NCBI RefSeq assembly: GCF_039540515.1
Contig: NZ_BAABFA010000014.1
Span: 77,267 to 141,266, forward strand
Direction: 5' to 3'
Source: Nemorincola caseinilytica
GTDB lineage: Bacteria > Bacteroidota > Bacteroidia > Chitinophagales > Chitinophagaceae
Length of the DNA stretch: 64,000 nt
Below, piece by piece: positions 35,914 through 43,841 of this stretch; position 1 is the stretch's first letter; each line of letters opens with the position of its first letter. Below the pieces are notes generated by a model that was not told the origin of the DNA, ran no database searches, and worked only from the letters and a program-made list of their open reading frames with translations. The translations under genes and the position numbers were made by a program.

Positions 35914-37809
35914 GGAGATAGTAATGGCCGAAAATATATTACTGCCTGCAGGGGCTCATTTCGACGATGAGCGGAGAAACTTTATTCGCAATCTGGTAAC
36001 AAGCGATTTACAGGCAGTTCCGGGCTCAGGAAAAACCACTGTTCTACTTGCTAAGTTATTAATCTTGGACAAGAGAATGCCATTTGAAAATGGCAAAGGC
36101 CTCGTAGTAATTTCTCATACCAATATTGCTGTTGATGAAATAAAAAATAGGTTAAAGCGGCACTGTACTAAGATATTTAACTATCCCAATTTTATCGGTA
36201 CCATACAATCATTTGTAGATGAGTTTCTCGCGATACCTTACTATGTGCGGATGTACGGCCACAAACCGATACGAATTGACAATGAAATCTATGACGAGAA
36301 AGCCTCCCGATTTGCATTGCCACTCGGAACACGTAATTGGCTCGACCGGCAACATAATGGAGACGAAATCAAACGCGAGCTTCGCTTCACCGAAAATGAC
36401 GAGCTTGTAAAGGGTCTGTTTGGGAGACCGGACGACTTTCCAGTTGGGAATGCGACCCCTACCTATGCTAATTTACGATCGATGAAATCTAACCTTTTTA
36501 GCAGAGGATATTTGCATTTTGATGATGCCTATTACCTCGCTAAGAAATATTTACGCGAGTTTCCACAAATAGTAACATTGCTTAAAAATCGATTTAAGTT
36601 CGTTTTTGTTGATGAAATGCAGGACATGGAGGCGCACCAATTTGAACTTCTAGAACGAGTATTTTATTCGGACAATAATCAGCCGATTTATCAACGAATT
36701 GGCGATGTAAATCAGTCTATATATTCAGGTTCAGGAAGGGGTGCTGTAGATTGGGTTGCGCGCGAAAATTCATTAACAATAAGAGGCAGTCACAGGCTTT
36801 CTCCACAGGTCGCAAATATAGTGCGGCCATTCGGTGTCCACACCGACACTGAAATTGTAGGTCATTTTAATTCTGTACTTCCACCACACTTATTGGTATT
36901 TGATGCTAATAGGCAAGATTCGGTACTACCAACATTTGGCCGATTGGTAAGACAATACCAAGATGATGAAACTTTGCCCAGTAGATTTACGCATCCAATT
37001 AAAGCCATAGCATGGGTTGCAAAGCCTGCTGAGGGCGGTAATTTGTTTTTTGCCACACTACTTTCCACAATACAACAGAGAATTGAAAGTTGGTAAAATT
37101 GATCACAGTAATCTTCTAAGTTATTTTTCATTTTACGATAGAAGTCAGACCACATTTAACGGCGTTCGTGTGAGTATTTTTGAACGGAATTTTGAAAGCA
37201 ATGCGCTTTGAAGGAGTTTTGGATGGCACACGAGACTATACAATTAGTTCCTTTTTGTCGATGCTAAAGCGTCACAATCGACAAGCATCTGACGAATTTA
37301 AACTTAACTTGTATCGCTGGTGTTTATTAATATTAAAGGGGCGAATACACGATGCACATCTTGCTGCACGAGTATTTTTGCCCAATTTTATTCTTTCGAT
37401 AAGTGGACAAGCTGAAATAACCGAAGATTGCAGAACCTTTATAGATTCTAATGTTTTAGGCTTGAACGAGCCCATTGAAAACAATGACCAGGTTCGAAAC
37501 ATATACAGTTACGAAGGGCTTTCAATAGAAATAGATACAGTCCATTCCGTAAAGGGTCAAACGCATGCTGCCACTCTTTACATGGAGACTTACTATAGGT
37601 CATATGAATCGCAAAAATGTATGGCACAACTACTTGGGACTTCTGCAACCGATTTGCGGGCTGTAGGGCCAAAGGAAGCTGCAAAATTGATGTATGTCGG
37701 TTTGTCTCGTGCAACGCACCTAGTTAGCTTGGCAATCTGTCGAGATAGGCTAGGTGACAACATTCCCGCCTTGGAAAGACGGGGATGGAGAGTAATATTC
37801 TGCAATTAG
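35894..37809 (+). pseudogene. UvrD/PcrA-like superfamily 1 helicase (GajB-like), two frameshifts
   Basis: Three overlapping frames make one helicase of about 640 residues. The first (35894-37096) has Walker A AVPGSGKTTVLLAKL, motif Ib-like VVISHTNIAVDEIKNR and Walker B FVFVDEMQDMEAHQFELLE. The last (from about 37190 to 37809) has IDTVHSVKGQTHAATLYM and the motif VI arginine KLMYVGLSRATHLVSLA. Removing one T from the six-T run at 37046-37051 gives NLFLPHYFPQYNREL, and removing one A at 37188-37189 joins VSIFER to ILKAMRFEG. It overlaps the OLD gene by 20 bases. The partner role in a Gabija-like system is inferred from order and family. Confidence 0.78.
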
Positions 37810-37895
37810 TCATTCTGACCGCAAAATTCCATGAGTAAATGCACTGGCTCGTTAAATCCTAAGCCTCACTGAAATATTGTATATTTTTACTAAAT

Positions 37896-37908
37896 CTTCA
37901 AAGATTTG
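37896..37908 (+). repeat. Direct repeat bracketing the 31.5-37.9 kb module, right copy
   Basis: CTTCAAAGATTTG is identical to 31492-31504. It runs into GGTTCGA (37908-37914), the same seven bases as the T-loop of the tRNA-Arg at the left end of the island (8790-8796). Confidence 0.55.
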
Positions 37909-37936
37909 GTTCGACAGTTCCCCTGTCCACTCTACT

Positions 37937-37965
37937 AACGCAAGCGAGACGCTTGCGTTTTTTGT
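37937..37965 (+). terminator. Hairpin terminator at the right end of the island
   Basis: AACGCAAGCG (37937-37946) pairs perfectly with CGCTTGCGTT (37950-37959) around an AGA loop and is followed by a T-run. It would end transcription from the helicase gene or, before insertion, from a tRNA-like locus. Confidence 0.75.
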
Positions 37966-37967
37966 TG

Positions 37968-37990
37968 GGTCCAAGGGAGACCCTTGGACC
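37968..37990 (+). repeat. Second perfect hairpin with the same AGA loop
   Basis: GGTCCAAGGG (37968-37977) pairs perfectly with CCCTTGGACC (37981-37990) around an AGA loop, eight bases after the previous hairpin. There is no T-run after it. It marks the change from AT-rich island to GC-rich core. Confidence 0.65.
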
Positions 37991-38061
37991 AGTGAGAGAG
38001 GCTAAACTGCCACTTATCGAGTTCGGATCCCTTATCTTCCCTGCAAGGTCTTCACTATTTT

Positions 38062-38111
38062 TTTGCGTAGTCAAATAACTACATTTATATTTGTAGTCAA
38101 ATAGCTACATT
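38062..38111 (+). promoter_or_regulatory. Promoter and paired operator of the ArsR-type regulator operon
   Basis: TTTG at 38062-38065 and TATATTTG at 38086-38093 are separated by 20 bases, an exact fit to the Bacteroidota promoter. Two copies of GTAGTCAAATAnCTAC lie at 38067-38082 (between the two boxes) and 38093-38108 (over the expected transcription start), each with GTAG/CTAC inverted arms. This placement suits repression by the ArsR-type product of the next gene. The ATG at 38113 is only about 12-15 bases after the expected start, so the leader is very short. Confidence 0.75.
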
Positions 38112-38112
38112 A

Positions 38113-38433
38113 ATGAACCTGAGACGGGATGTTTTCCAGGCCATAGCAGACCCTACACGGCGGGCCATACTACTGCTGGTGGCCTCGCAGTCTATGACGG
38201 CGGGGGCCATAGCTGCCAACTTCGATACGGCACGGCCTACGGTATCAAAACATTTGCAGATACTTACCGAATGCGAGCTGCTGGAACAGGAGCAGCAGGG
38301 AAGGGAGATCTATTATCACTTTAATGCTAAGAAAATGAAAGAAGTAGCCGATTTCATAGAACCCTTCCGCCAGATGTGGGAGGAACGCTTTGACAAACTG
38401 GAAGCGATAATGAAGCGATATAAAAACAAATAG
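38113..38433 (+). CDS. ArsR-family winged-helix repressor
   Basis: The 106-residue regulator begins RRDVFQAIADPTRRAILLLV, has the HTH helix TARPTVSKHLQIL and the beta wing LLEQEQQGREIYYHFNAKKM. No metal-binding CxC or His cluster is seen, which fits the SdpR-like ArsR subgroup that is paired with SRPBCC proteins. The next genes (SRPBCC protein, DoxX-like membrane protein) follow with almost no gap, so it probably controls its own three-gene operon through the paired operator at 38067-38108. The inducer is unknown. Confidence 0.88.
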   Translation: MNLRRDVFQAIADPTRRAILLLVASQSMTAGAIAANFDTARPTVSKHLQILTECELLEQEQQGREIYYHFNAKKMKEVADFIEPFRQMWEERFDKLEAIMKRYKNK

Positions 38434-38436
38434 AGC

Positions 38437-38913
38437 ATGGAACGCAAGACCAGGATACATGCCGAGGACGGCAAACAGGACCTGACCATGACCCGGGACT
38501 TTGAGCTGCCGGTGGCGCTGCTCTTCAGGGCGTATGCCGAGGCCGATATAGTGGAACAGTGGATGGGTACCAAAGTGCTGAAGCTGGAAAGCAGGCGGCA
38601 CGGCAGCTATCAATACGAGACCACCGACCCACGGGGCAACAAGCACAATTTCAGCGGGGTGATACATGAGTTCGTACCCAATGAGCGTATAGTAAGGACA
38701 TTTGAAATGGAGGGTACGCCATTTGGGGTGCAGTTGGAGTTCTACGCGTTCGAGCCGGTGACGGAAGATAGCAGCAGGCTGAGGATGCATGTGGTATACC
38801 GGTCGGTAGCAGAGCGCGACCAGATATTGCAGCTACCCTTTGCCCAGGGTATAAACATGGCGCATAACAGGATACAGGATATTTTGACCAAACTAAAAAA
38901 TGATACACTATGA
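38437..38913 (+). CDS. SRPBCC (AHSA1/START-like) domain protein
   Basis: The 158-residue protein has the SRPBCC ligand-cavity fold pattern: DLTMTRDFELPVALLFRAYA, EADIVEQWMGTKVLKLES, then YQYETTDPRGNKHNFSGVIH and IVRTFEMEGTPFG, ending in a long C-terminal helix. The ArsR/SRPBCC pairing is common, and such proteins bind hydrophobic ligands or act in stress responses. It starts three bases after the ArsR stop, and its last four bases overlap the start of the DoxX-like gene, so all three are co-translated. The ligand is unknown. Confidence 0.85.
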   Translation: MERKTRIHAEDGKQDLTMTRDFELPVALLFRAYAEADIVEQWMGTKVLKLESRRHGSYQYETTDPRGNKHNFSGVIHEFVPNERIVRTFEMEGTPFGVQLEFYAFEPVTEDSSRLRMHVVYRSVAERDQILQLPFAQGINMAHNRIQDILTKLKNDTL

Positions 38914-39293
38914 CAAAAAGAAACAAGATCATTTATTGGATAGCCACCGTGTGGATGTCGCTGGGTATGGTATCGAGCGGTATAGTGCAGCTACTGGGTG
39001 TGAAGGAAGAGGTACAGCTTTTTACCCACCTTGGGTACCCCCTGTACCTGATGACCATAATAGGCGTATGGAAGATGCTGGGAGTGATAGTAGTGCTGAT
39101 GCCCAGGCTGCCACTGCTGAAAGAATGGGCCTATGCGGGTTTTTTCTTCACCATGTCTGGCGCATTCTTTTCGCACCTGATAGTGGGTGGTCCGGCAAGC
39201 GAGATATTTCCCTCGGTACTACTGATGGCACTTATAGCTACATCGTGGTACTTTAGGCCGGCAGACAAAAAAATGGTGCAGGCCGCACGGTAG
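38910..39293 (+). CDS. DoxX-like four-helix membrane protein
   Basis: The 127-residue protein has four hydrophobic helices with the DoxX-type pattern: IIYWIATVWMSLGMVSSGIV, LMTIIGVWKMLGVIVVLMP, WAYAGFFFTMSGAFFSHLI and IFPSVLLMALIATSWYF. The KMLG and FSH elements are usual in DoxX-like proteins. It overlaps the SRPBCC gene by four bases and closes the ArsR-controlled operon. DoxX-type proteins have been linked to redox and sulfur stress; a specific role cannot be assigned. Confidence 0.82.
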   Translation: MTKRNKIIYWIATVWMSLGMVSSGIVQLLGVKEEVQLFTHLGYPLYLMTIIGVWKMLGVIVVLMPRLPLLKEWAYAGFFFTMSGAFFSHLIVGGPASEIFPSVLLMALIATSWYFRPADKKMVQAAR

Positions 39294-39330
39294 TGTATCC
39301 ATAACTTTATAGGAAACTGAACGAGTTGAT

Positions 39331-39912
39331 ATGAATGCCAAGGTGAATTTCTTCTTCGACAAGGCCACGCAATGGCAGGAAGAACTAAGAGCGCTGAGAA
39401 AGATAGCGCTGGATAGCGGGCTGGAGGAAGAACTGAAATGGGGCTGCCCCTGCTACACCCGGCAGAAGGGCAATGTAGTGCTGATACACGCTTTCAAAGA
39501 GTATTGTGCGCTGCTGTTCTTCAAAGGTGCCCTTATGCCCGATCCTGATGGCATACTGATACAACAGACAAAGAATGTACAGGCCGCGCGGCAGATGCGT
39601 TTTACCAATGTAAAAGAGATAAAGAAGCTGGCGCCCGCGATAAAGGAATATATACGCGAGGCCATAAAAGTGGAGCAGGCAGGCCTGAAGGTAGCACTGA
39701 AGAAGACAGCGGAATTCGATATGCCGGAGGAACTGCAGCGCGAGCTGGATAAGGATGCGGATCTTAAAGCTGCCTTCCATGCATTGACCCCGGGACGGCA
39801 GCGGGCATATATGCTCCACATCTCATCGGGCAAGCAGGTAAAGACACGGGAGGCCAGGGTGCAGAAGTACATACCGCACATACTGGATGGGAAGGGGATG
39901 GATGATGAATGA
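39331..39912 (+). CDS. YdeI/OmpD-associated family protein with DUF1801 domain
   Basis: The 193-residue protein has an N-terminal DUF1801-type fold (ALRKIALDSGLEEELKWGCP, FKEYCALLFFKGALM) and a C-terminal YdeI-type helical segment (FDMPEELQRELDKDADLKAA, LTPGRQRAYMLHISSGKQ, TREARVQKYIPHIL). This combination is typical of the YdeI/OmpD-associated family, of unknown molecular function, often near stress operons. It follows the DoxX-like gene by 37 bases and may be co-transcribed. Confidence 0.83.
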   Translation: MNAKVNFFFDKATQWQEELRALRKIALDSGLEEELKWGCPCYTRQKGNVVLIHAFKEYCALLFFKGALMPDPDGILIQQTKNVQAARQMRFTNVKEIKKLAPAIKEYIREAIKVEQAGLKVALKKTAEFDMPEELQRELDKDADLKAAFHALTPGRQRAYMLHISSGKQVKTREARVQKYIPHILDGKGMDDE

Positions 39913-39915
39913 ATG

Positions 39916-39943
39916 ATGAATTATGAATTATGAATTATGAATT
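39916..39943 (+). repeat. Four tandem copies of ATGAATT
   Basis: The seven-base unit ATGAATT is repeated four times without mismatch directly after the stop of the YdeI-like gene. Such short AT-rich tandem arrays are common between genes in Bacteroidota; none of the copies is preceded by a coding frame. Confidence 0.85.
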
Positions 39944-39984
39944 GGTGATGAGTGACAGGATACACTCAGTTAAAATAGAACAAG

Positions 39985-40539
39985 ATGAAAAAGCTAACAC
40001 AGGAGCAGAAAGAACAACTGCTGCGAACATTAAAAGCACGTTTTGAGAAGAACGTGGGCCGCCATAAAGGCATTGCATGGGCCAAGGTGCAGGAACGACT
40101 GGAGGCGAATGAAAGAAAAATGTGGGCGCTGAGCGAGATGGAAGAGACAGGTGGTGAACCCGATGTGGTAGGGTATGACAAGAAGACGGGCGAGTATGTA
40201 TTTTATGACTGCGCAGCTGAGAGCCCAAAGGGCCGCAGAAGCCTATGCTATGACCGCGATGCCCTGAATGCACGCAAAGAACACAAGCCGAAGGACAGCG
40301 CTATGGACATGGCATATGATATGGGTATAGAAATGCTGACAGAGGAAGAATACAGGAAGCTGCAGGAATTGGGCGAGTTCGATATGAAGACATCGAGCTG
40401 GGTGGTGACGCCCGATGCCATAAGGGAGCTGGGCGGAGCGCTCTTCTGCGACCGCAGGTACGATACTGTTTTTCTCTACCACAATGGCGCAGAGTCTTAC
40501 TATGCTGCGCGTGGGTTCAGGGGTAGTTTGACGGTATAG
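39985..40539 (+). CDS. DUF4256-family protein
   Basis: The 184-residue protein matches the DUF4256 pattern: RTLKARFEKNVGRHKGIAWA, KVQERLEANERKMWALSEME, TGGEPDVVGYDKKTGEYVFY, DCAAESPKGRRSLCYDRDAL, and near the end FCDRRYDTVFLYHNGAESYY. The family is small, soluble and of unknown function. No catalytic motif is obvious. It is on the same strand as its neighbours but separated from the YdeI-like gene by 72 bases with a tandem repeat. Confidence 0.82.
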   Translation: MKKLTQEQKEQLLRTLKARFEKNVGRHKGIAWAKVQERLEANERKMWALSEMEETGGEPDVVGYDKKTGEYVFYDCAAESPKGRRSLCYDRDALNARKEHKPKDSAMDMAYDMGIEMLTEEEYRKLQELGEFDMKTSSWVVTPDAIRELGGALFCDRRYDTVFLYHNGAESYYAARGFRGSLTV

Positions 40540-40612
40540 TGGGTAAGCGGGAGTAGTGCGAATGAAACAGATGTACTGCTATCTTACTTATATTTGACCG
40601 AACACTGTACCT

Positions 40613-41086
40613 ATGGAATACACGAAGCAAATAGCGAAGCACCTGAGGGATGTACACTTTGGTGGCAACTGGACCTGTGTGAACCTGAAGGCCGTGCTGG
40701 ACGGTGTGACCTGGCAGCAGGCCACCACGAAGGTGCATTCATTCAATACCATAGCCACGCTGGTGTTCCATATTAACTACTATGTAGAGGCCATACTGGG
40801 TGTACTGCATGGACGGATGCTGGAGGCCAAGGATGAATACAGCTTTGCGCACCCGCCCATAGCATCGGCAGCGGACTGGCAAAAAATGCTGGACAAGACA
40901 TGGAATGAGGCCGAGACGCTGGCCGCCATGATAGAGCAATTGCCCGATAGCAGGCTGGAAGAGATATTCGTGCAGGAGAAGTACGGAATTTACCTGCGCA
41001 ACCTGCTGGGGCTGGTAGAGCATACGCACTACCACCTGGGCCAGATAACGCTGATAAAAAAGATACTGAACGAGGAGGCGCAATGA
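40613..41086 (+). CDS. DinB-like four-helix protein (putative metal-dependent)
   Basis: The 157-residue protein has the DinB/YfiT four-helix layout with candidate metal ligands: a His in TLVFHINYYVEAI and a His cluster in VEHTHYHLGQITLIKK. The N-terminal EYTKQIAKHLRDVHFGGNW is typical of this group. DinB-like enzymes include thiol transferases and hydrolases, but the activity here is unknown. A second DinB-family gene lies at 60982-61500. Confidence 0.75.
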   Translation: MEYTKQIAKHLRDVHFGGNWTCVNLKAVLDGVTWQQATTKVHSFNTIATLVFHINYYVEAILGVLHGRMLEAKDEYSFAHPPIASAADWQKMLDKTWNEAETLAAMIEQLPDSRLEEIFVQEKYGIYLRNLLGLVEHTHYHLGQITLIKKILNEEAQ

Positions 41087-41151
41087 TGATAGGTACCTTC
41101 GTTCAGACACCATTGATAGGAACAATATTTTGACCCCCTGATACCACCCAT

Positions 41152-42039
41152 ATGAGATGTGTGAAAAGGCCGTCGGCCCTTCGGTCCACAATGCTGGCGA
41201 TGTTATTTGCTGTAGTATCGCCGGTATATACCAAGGCACAGCACCATGAGCACAAGATGGTGAGGCAGGGTACCGATACCACAGGCCTGCTGCGGCTGGC
41301 GCGTAGCATAAAGGCGGTGAATACCGACCTGTTCGAAGCGGGAGCCTATAAGGGGAAGAACGGACATGTGATACAGTATCGCCTGTTGCGGCCGCAGGGC
41401 GATAAGAGTAAGAAATACCCGCTGGTAGTTGTGCTGCATGGGTCGGGCGCAGTGGGCAATGACAACAGGAAGCACATGGGAGTTATGGCCAATATGTGGG
41501 CAACTCCCGAAGTGCGGCAGAAATACCCTGCCTATGTGTTGGCACCCCAGTTCCTCTCACGGTCATCGAATTACGCGATGAATAAGCAACGTGGTGTACT
41601 TGCTTCGGCCGGGCAAGCATGCATGCAGCCATTGCTGAATTTACTTGATTCTTTAAAGCGCCTGCCGGGGATAGATGACAGGCGTATATACCTGGTAGGT
41701 TATTCTATGGGTGGCTCTACTACTATGAATATCCTGTCGCAGTGGCCGGAGCTTTTTGCGGCGGCAGTACCTATATCGTGTATTCCCCAGTTCGATAATA
41801 TGGAGACGCTGCGGCATATACCCATATGGCTGATACACGGCAATGCCGATGATGTGAACAATATAGCCAGCGACAGGCAGTTCTATAAAGAGATGGGAGA
41901 TAAGAGCCTTACCACCATGTGGGAGTTCGACAAGGCGGGGCATGAAGATATCTTCACTACATCGGTAATAGGAGAATACCTGCCGCAGTGGTTGTTCCAG
42001 TGGGAGAAGCCCCTCCCGGCCTCCCCCAAGGGGAGGTGA
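41152..42039 (+). CDS. Secreted alpha/beta hydrolase (prolyl oligopeptidase/dienelactone hydrolase-like)
   Basis: The 295-residue enzyme has an N-terminal hydrophobic signal region (STMLAMLFAVVSPVYTKAQH), the oxyanion segment PLVVVLHGSGAVGND, the nucleophile elbow VGYSMGGSTTMN, an acid in WLIHGNADDVN and the catalytic His in FDKAGHEDIF. It resembles secreted esterase/peptidase-like proteins of Bacteroidota polysaccharide degraders. The last ten or so residues (WEKPLPASPKGR) are encoded by a GC-rich palindromic repeat, which suggests that the original stop was lost to repeat insertion. The substrate is unknown. Confidence 0.82.
   Translation: MRCVKRPSALRSTMLAMLFAVVSPVYTKAQHHEHKMVRQGTDTTGLLRLARSIKAVNTDLFEAGAYKGKNGHVIQYRLLRPQGDKSKKYPLVVVLHGSGAVGNDNRKHMGVMANMWATPEVRQKYPAYVLAPQFLSRSSNYAMNKQRGVLASAGQACMQPLLNLLDSLKRLPGIDDRRIYLVGYSMGGSTTMNILSQWPELFAAAVPISCIPQFDNMETLRHIPIWLIHGNADDVNNIASDRQFYKEMGDKSLTTMWEFDKAGHEDIFTTSVIGEYLPQWLFQWEKPLPASPKGR
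42020..42036. repeat. GC-rich palindromic repeat between converging genes
   Basis: CCTCCCC and GGGGAGG arms flank a short CAA spacer. It lies over the 3' end of the hydrolase gene, 19 bases before the converging membrane-protein gene. It may be a REP-like element or a weak bidirectional terminator; there is no T-run. Confidence 0.55.
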
Positions 42040-42054
42040 CATAAGGTAGGCCGG

Positions 42055-43794
42055 TCAGTTTCTTTTATATACCTGGTGGTCGTCGTAGATGTTCTGCAGC
42101 AATGAGTAGGCCGCCATAGATGGAGGCAATGGCTCGTCGGTACGTTTTATGTAGTACTCTTCGGTACCGGTGGCGCACCGGCTGGCCTTATACCCCAGCC
42201 GATGGCAATGGTAGTAGCAATAGAAACTTTCTTCGGAGAAAGCTATGGTGCTGCCTGCGGGTATGATGCCCAGATCGCGGGTGATGCCGTTGTGTATGCC
42301 GTTCACATCATTTCCATACAGGCCGAAGTTGACATTGTTGCGGTCGTAGCGAAGTTCGTATATGCTAAAGGATAGCATGGGGATCGCAAAGAGCAATATC
42401 ATCACCGTCATTCGTATACGCCGCGCATAGGTACTGATGATACCTGCCATTACGAAGCATGTATATGCCACGATACCCATGCTGATACTGAACTGCACTA
42501 TCAGTGTGCGGTGGAAGGGAGTATGCCTCACCAGCAGGCTCACTACCAGGTAGCCTGCCCATATGGCCACATAAAAGCCGGTGACCAGGCGGTCCATCTT
42601 TCTGCCTGTGAACAGCAGCAATAATGGCATGGCAAATAGTATATAGCTAAGTATGCTACCCTCTGCTGCCAGGCCGGAGAAGCAGTGGCTGATGAAATTT
42701 TTGCCCAGCCCTGCGAATTGGGGCAGGAAGGCAGACATGTGTGCAGGGCGCACATACTTGTTTCCGGTAAGGGCGGCCTTGCCCGAGAAGCAGAGCGCAG
42801 GCAGGTAGAACAGGAAGACACAAGCCAGTGTGGCCGCCTGGTACCGCATGTAGCGCAGGGCCATGTGCCTGTTCCATAGCAGGTAGGGCGCTACGAAAAG
42901 TAACTGCGCCATGTAGCAATAGGACCATGACGGTATAAGGGCATAACCGGCAAGGTTTGCAAGTGCATTGATGCGCATATAGGTGCCGCGCTGGCGCTGT
43001 ACGAAGGCATACAGCGAAGCGAATGCCAGCCAGCCACACAGCAACTGGCATTCGTAGCCGCGGGCCTGCGCGCTCATGCCCCATGTGGCGAACTGGAACA
43101 TGATGCAAAGAGTGGCTATGAATGCAAATGGACGGCTGTTCATAAGTCCGTATAGCCAGCGGAAGCAGGTGAGCGATATACCCACATATGCCAGTAGCGA
43201 CAGCACGCGCCCTGTGCCTACCAGGTGTTGATGCCAGCCAAAGAGCAGGCCGTTCAGTACATTGAACAGGATATGGTTGTTGGGCAGCATATAGTAGGAT
43301 AGGGTGCGGAAAGGGTGCATAGCTGACGCATTCACGGCCGAGAATATCTCGTCATAGGCGGGAGGCATCATTTGCCACTGCCACAGGCCTGCTGCCAGCG
43401 CTATGGCGGTAATGCCACAATACCAACCCCAGCCGGAGAGGTCTATGCGTATCTGCTGTGTCGGCATAGAACGGGTGCGCCTCCAGCGTACTACTGTGTA
43501 TACTATACCAAGGATAGATAGGATAGTGCCTGCTATAGCCAAAGCATTGCCTGTGGCTTTTACCGCAGGTGTGAAGAAGCGGCTTGTCCAACTGGCGCTA
43601 TTGTAGAAGCAATTACCAAGGGCGAGATACCAGCGGGCCAATTCCTCGTACCCGGAAAGCAGGTAGAATAGGCAGAACCCGGTAGCGGATAGGAGTAGCA
43701 GAATGGCCACAACATAGGCACAACTTGTAAGCACCCGGCCGGATGCTATGGTGATACCTTTCCCGTTACCCGGATGTGTGGCAGACGACCTCAT
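42055..43794 (-). CDS. Multi-pass membrane protein, possible GT-C glycosyltransferase
   Basis: The 579-residue protein has about ten membrane helices, the first at SCAYVVAILLLLSATGFCLF. Early in the first large non-membrane loop it reads MPPAYDEIFSAVNASAMHP, an acidic pair of the type found in GT-C glycosyltransferases (DE-motif), followed by SYYMLPNNHILFNVLNGLLF, which also resembles the ArnT/PMT-like family. The C-terminal part outside the membrane includes GIIPAGSTIAFSEESFYCYY. Lipid-linked sugar transfer is a guess from fold. It is transcribed alone, diverging in direction from the hydrolase it converges on. Confidence 0.6.
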   Translation of the reverse strand: MRSSATHPGNGKGITIASGRVLTSCAYVVAILLLLSATGFCLFYLLSGYEELARWYLALGNCFYNSASWTSRFFTPAVKATGNALAIAGTILSILGIVYTVVRWRRTRSMPTQQIRIDLSGWGWYCGITAIALAAGLWQWQMMPPAYDEIFSAVNASAMHPFRTLSYYMLPNNHILFNVLNGLLFGWHQHLVGTGRVLSLLAYVGISLTCFRWLYGLMNSRPFAFIATLCIMFQFATWGMSAQARGYECQLLCGWLAFASLYAFVQRQRGTYMRINALANLAGYALIPSWSYCYMAQLLFVAPYLLWNRHMALRYMRYQAATLACVFLFYLPALCFSGKAALTGNKYVRPAHMSAFLPQFAGLGKNFISHCFSGLAAEGSILSYILFAMPLLLLFTGRKMDRLVTGFYVAIWAGYLVVSLLVRHTPFHRTLIVQFSISMGIVAYTCFVMAGIISTYARRIRMTVMILLFAIPMLSFSIYELRYDRNNVNFGLYGNDVNGIHNGITRDLGIIPAGSTIAFSEESFYCYYHCHRLGYKASRCATGTEEYYIKRTDEPLPPSMAAYSLLQNIYDDHQVYKRN

Positions 43795-43841
43795 GTGGCG
43801 TGAAGATCATACTTTTTGTTCAATAAGGCTGCGAGATAAGG

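Larger units (their letters stand above)
8815..37990. mobile_element. Genomic defence island inserted at tRNA-Arg(CCT)
   Basis: Base composition changes abruptly to AT-rich right after the tRNA and back to GC-rich near 38.0 kb. The island carries a large serine recombinase gene at its tRNA-proximal edge, then almost only anti-phage genes (ABC-3C-like operon, type I and type IV restriction, YhcG-type nuclease, OLD nuclease and helicase). Several coding frames are damaged by single-base indels. The left edge is well supported. The right edge is less exact: no full copy of the tRNA 3' end is seen, only a GGTTCGA at 37908-37914 followed by two hairpins. No conjugation or replication genes are seen, so it is not self-mobile as it stands. 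Confidence 0.82.

Noticed and set aside
37840..37940. Possible tRNA ending near 37.94 kb (GGTTCGA and a following terminator)
   Set aside because: No acceptor-stem partner or cloverleaf can be folded upstream; only the seven-base T-loop match remains.
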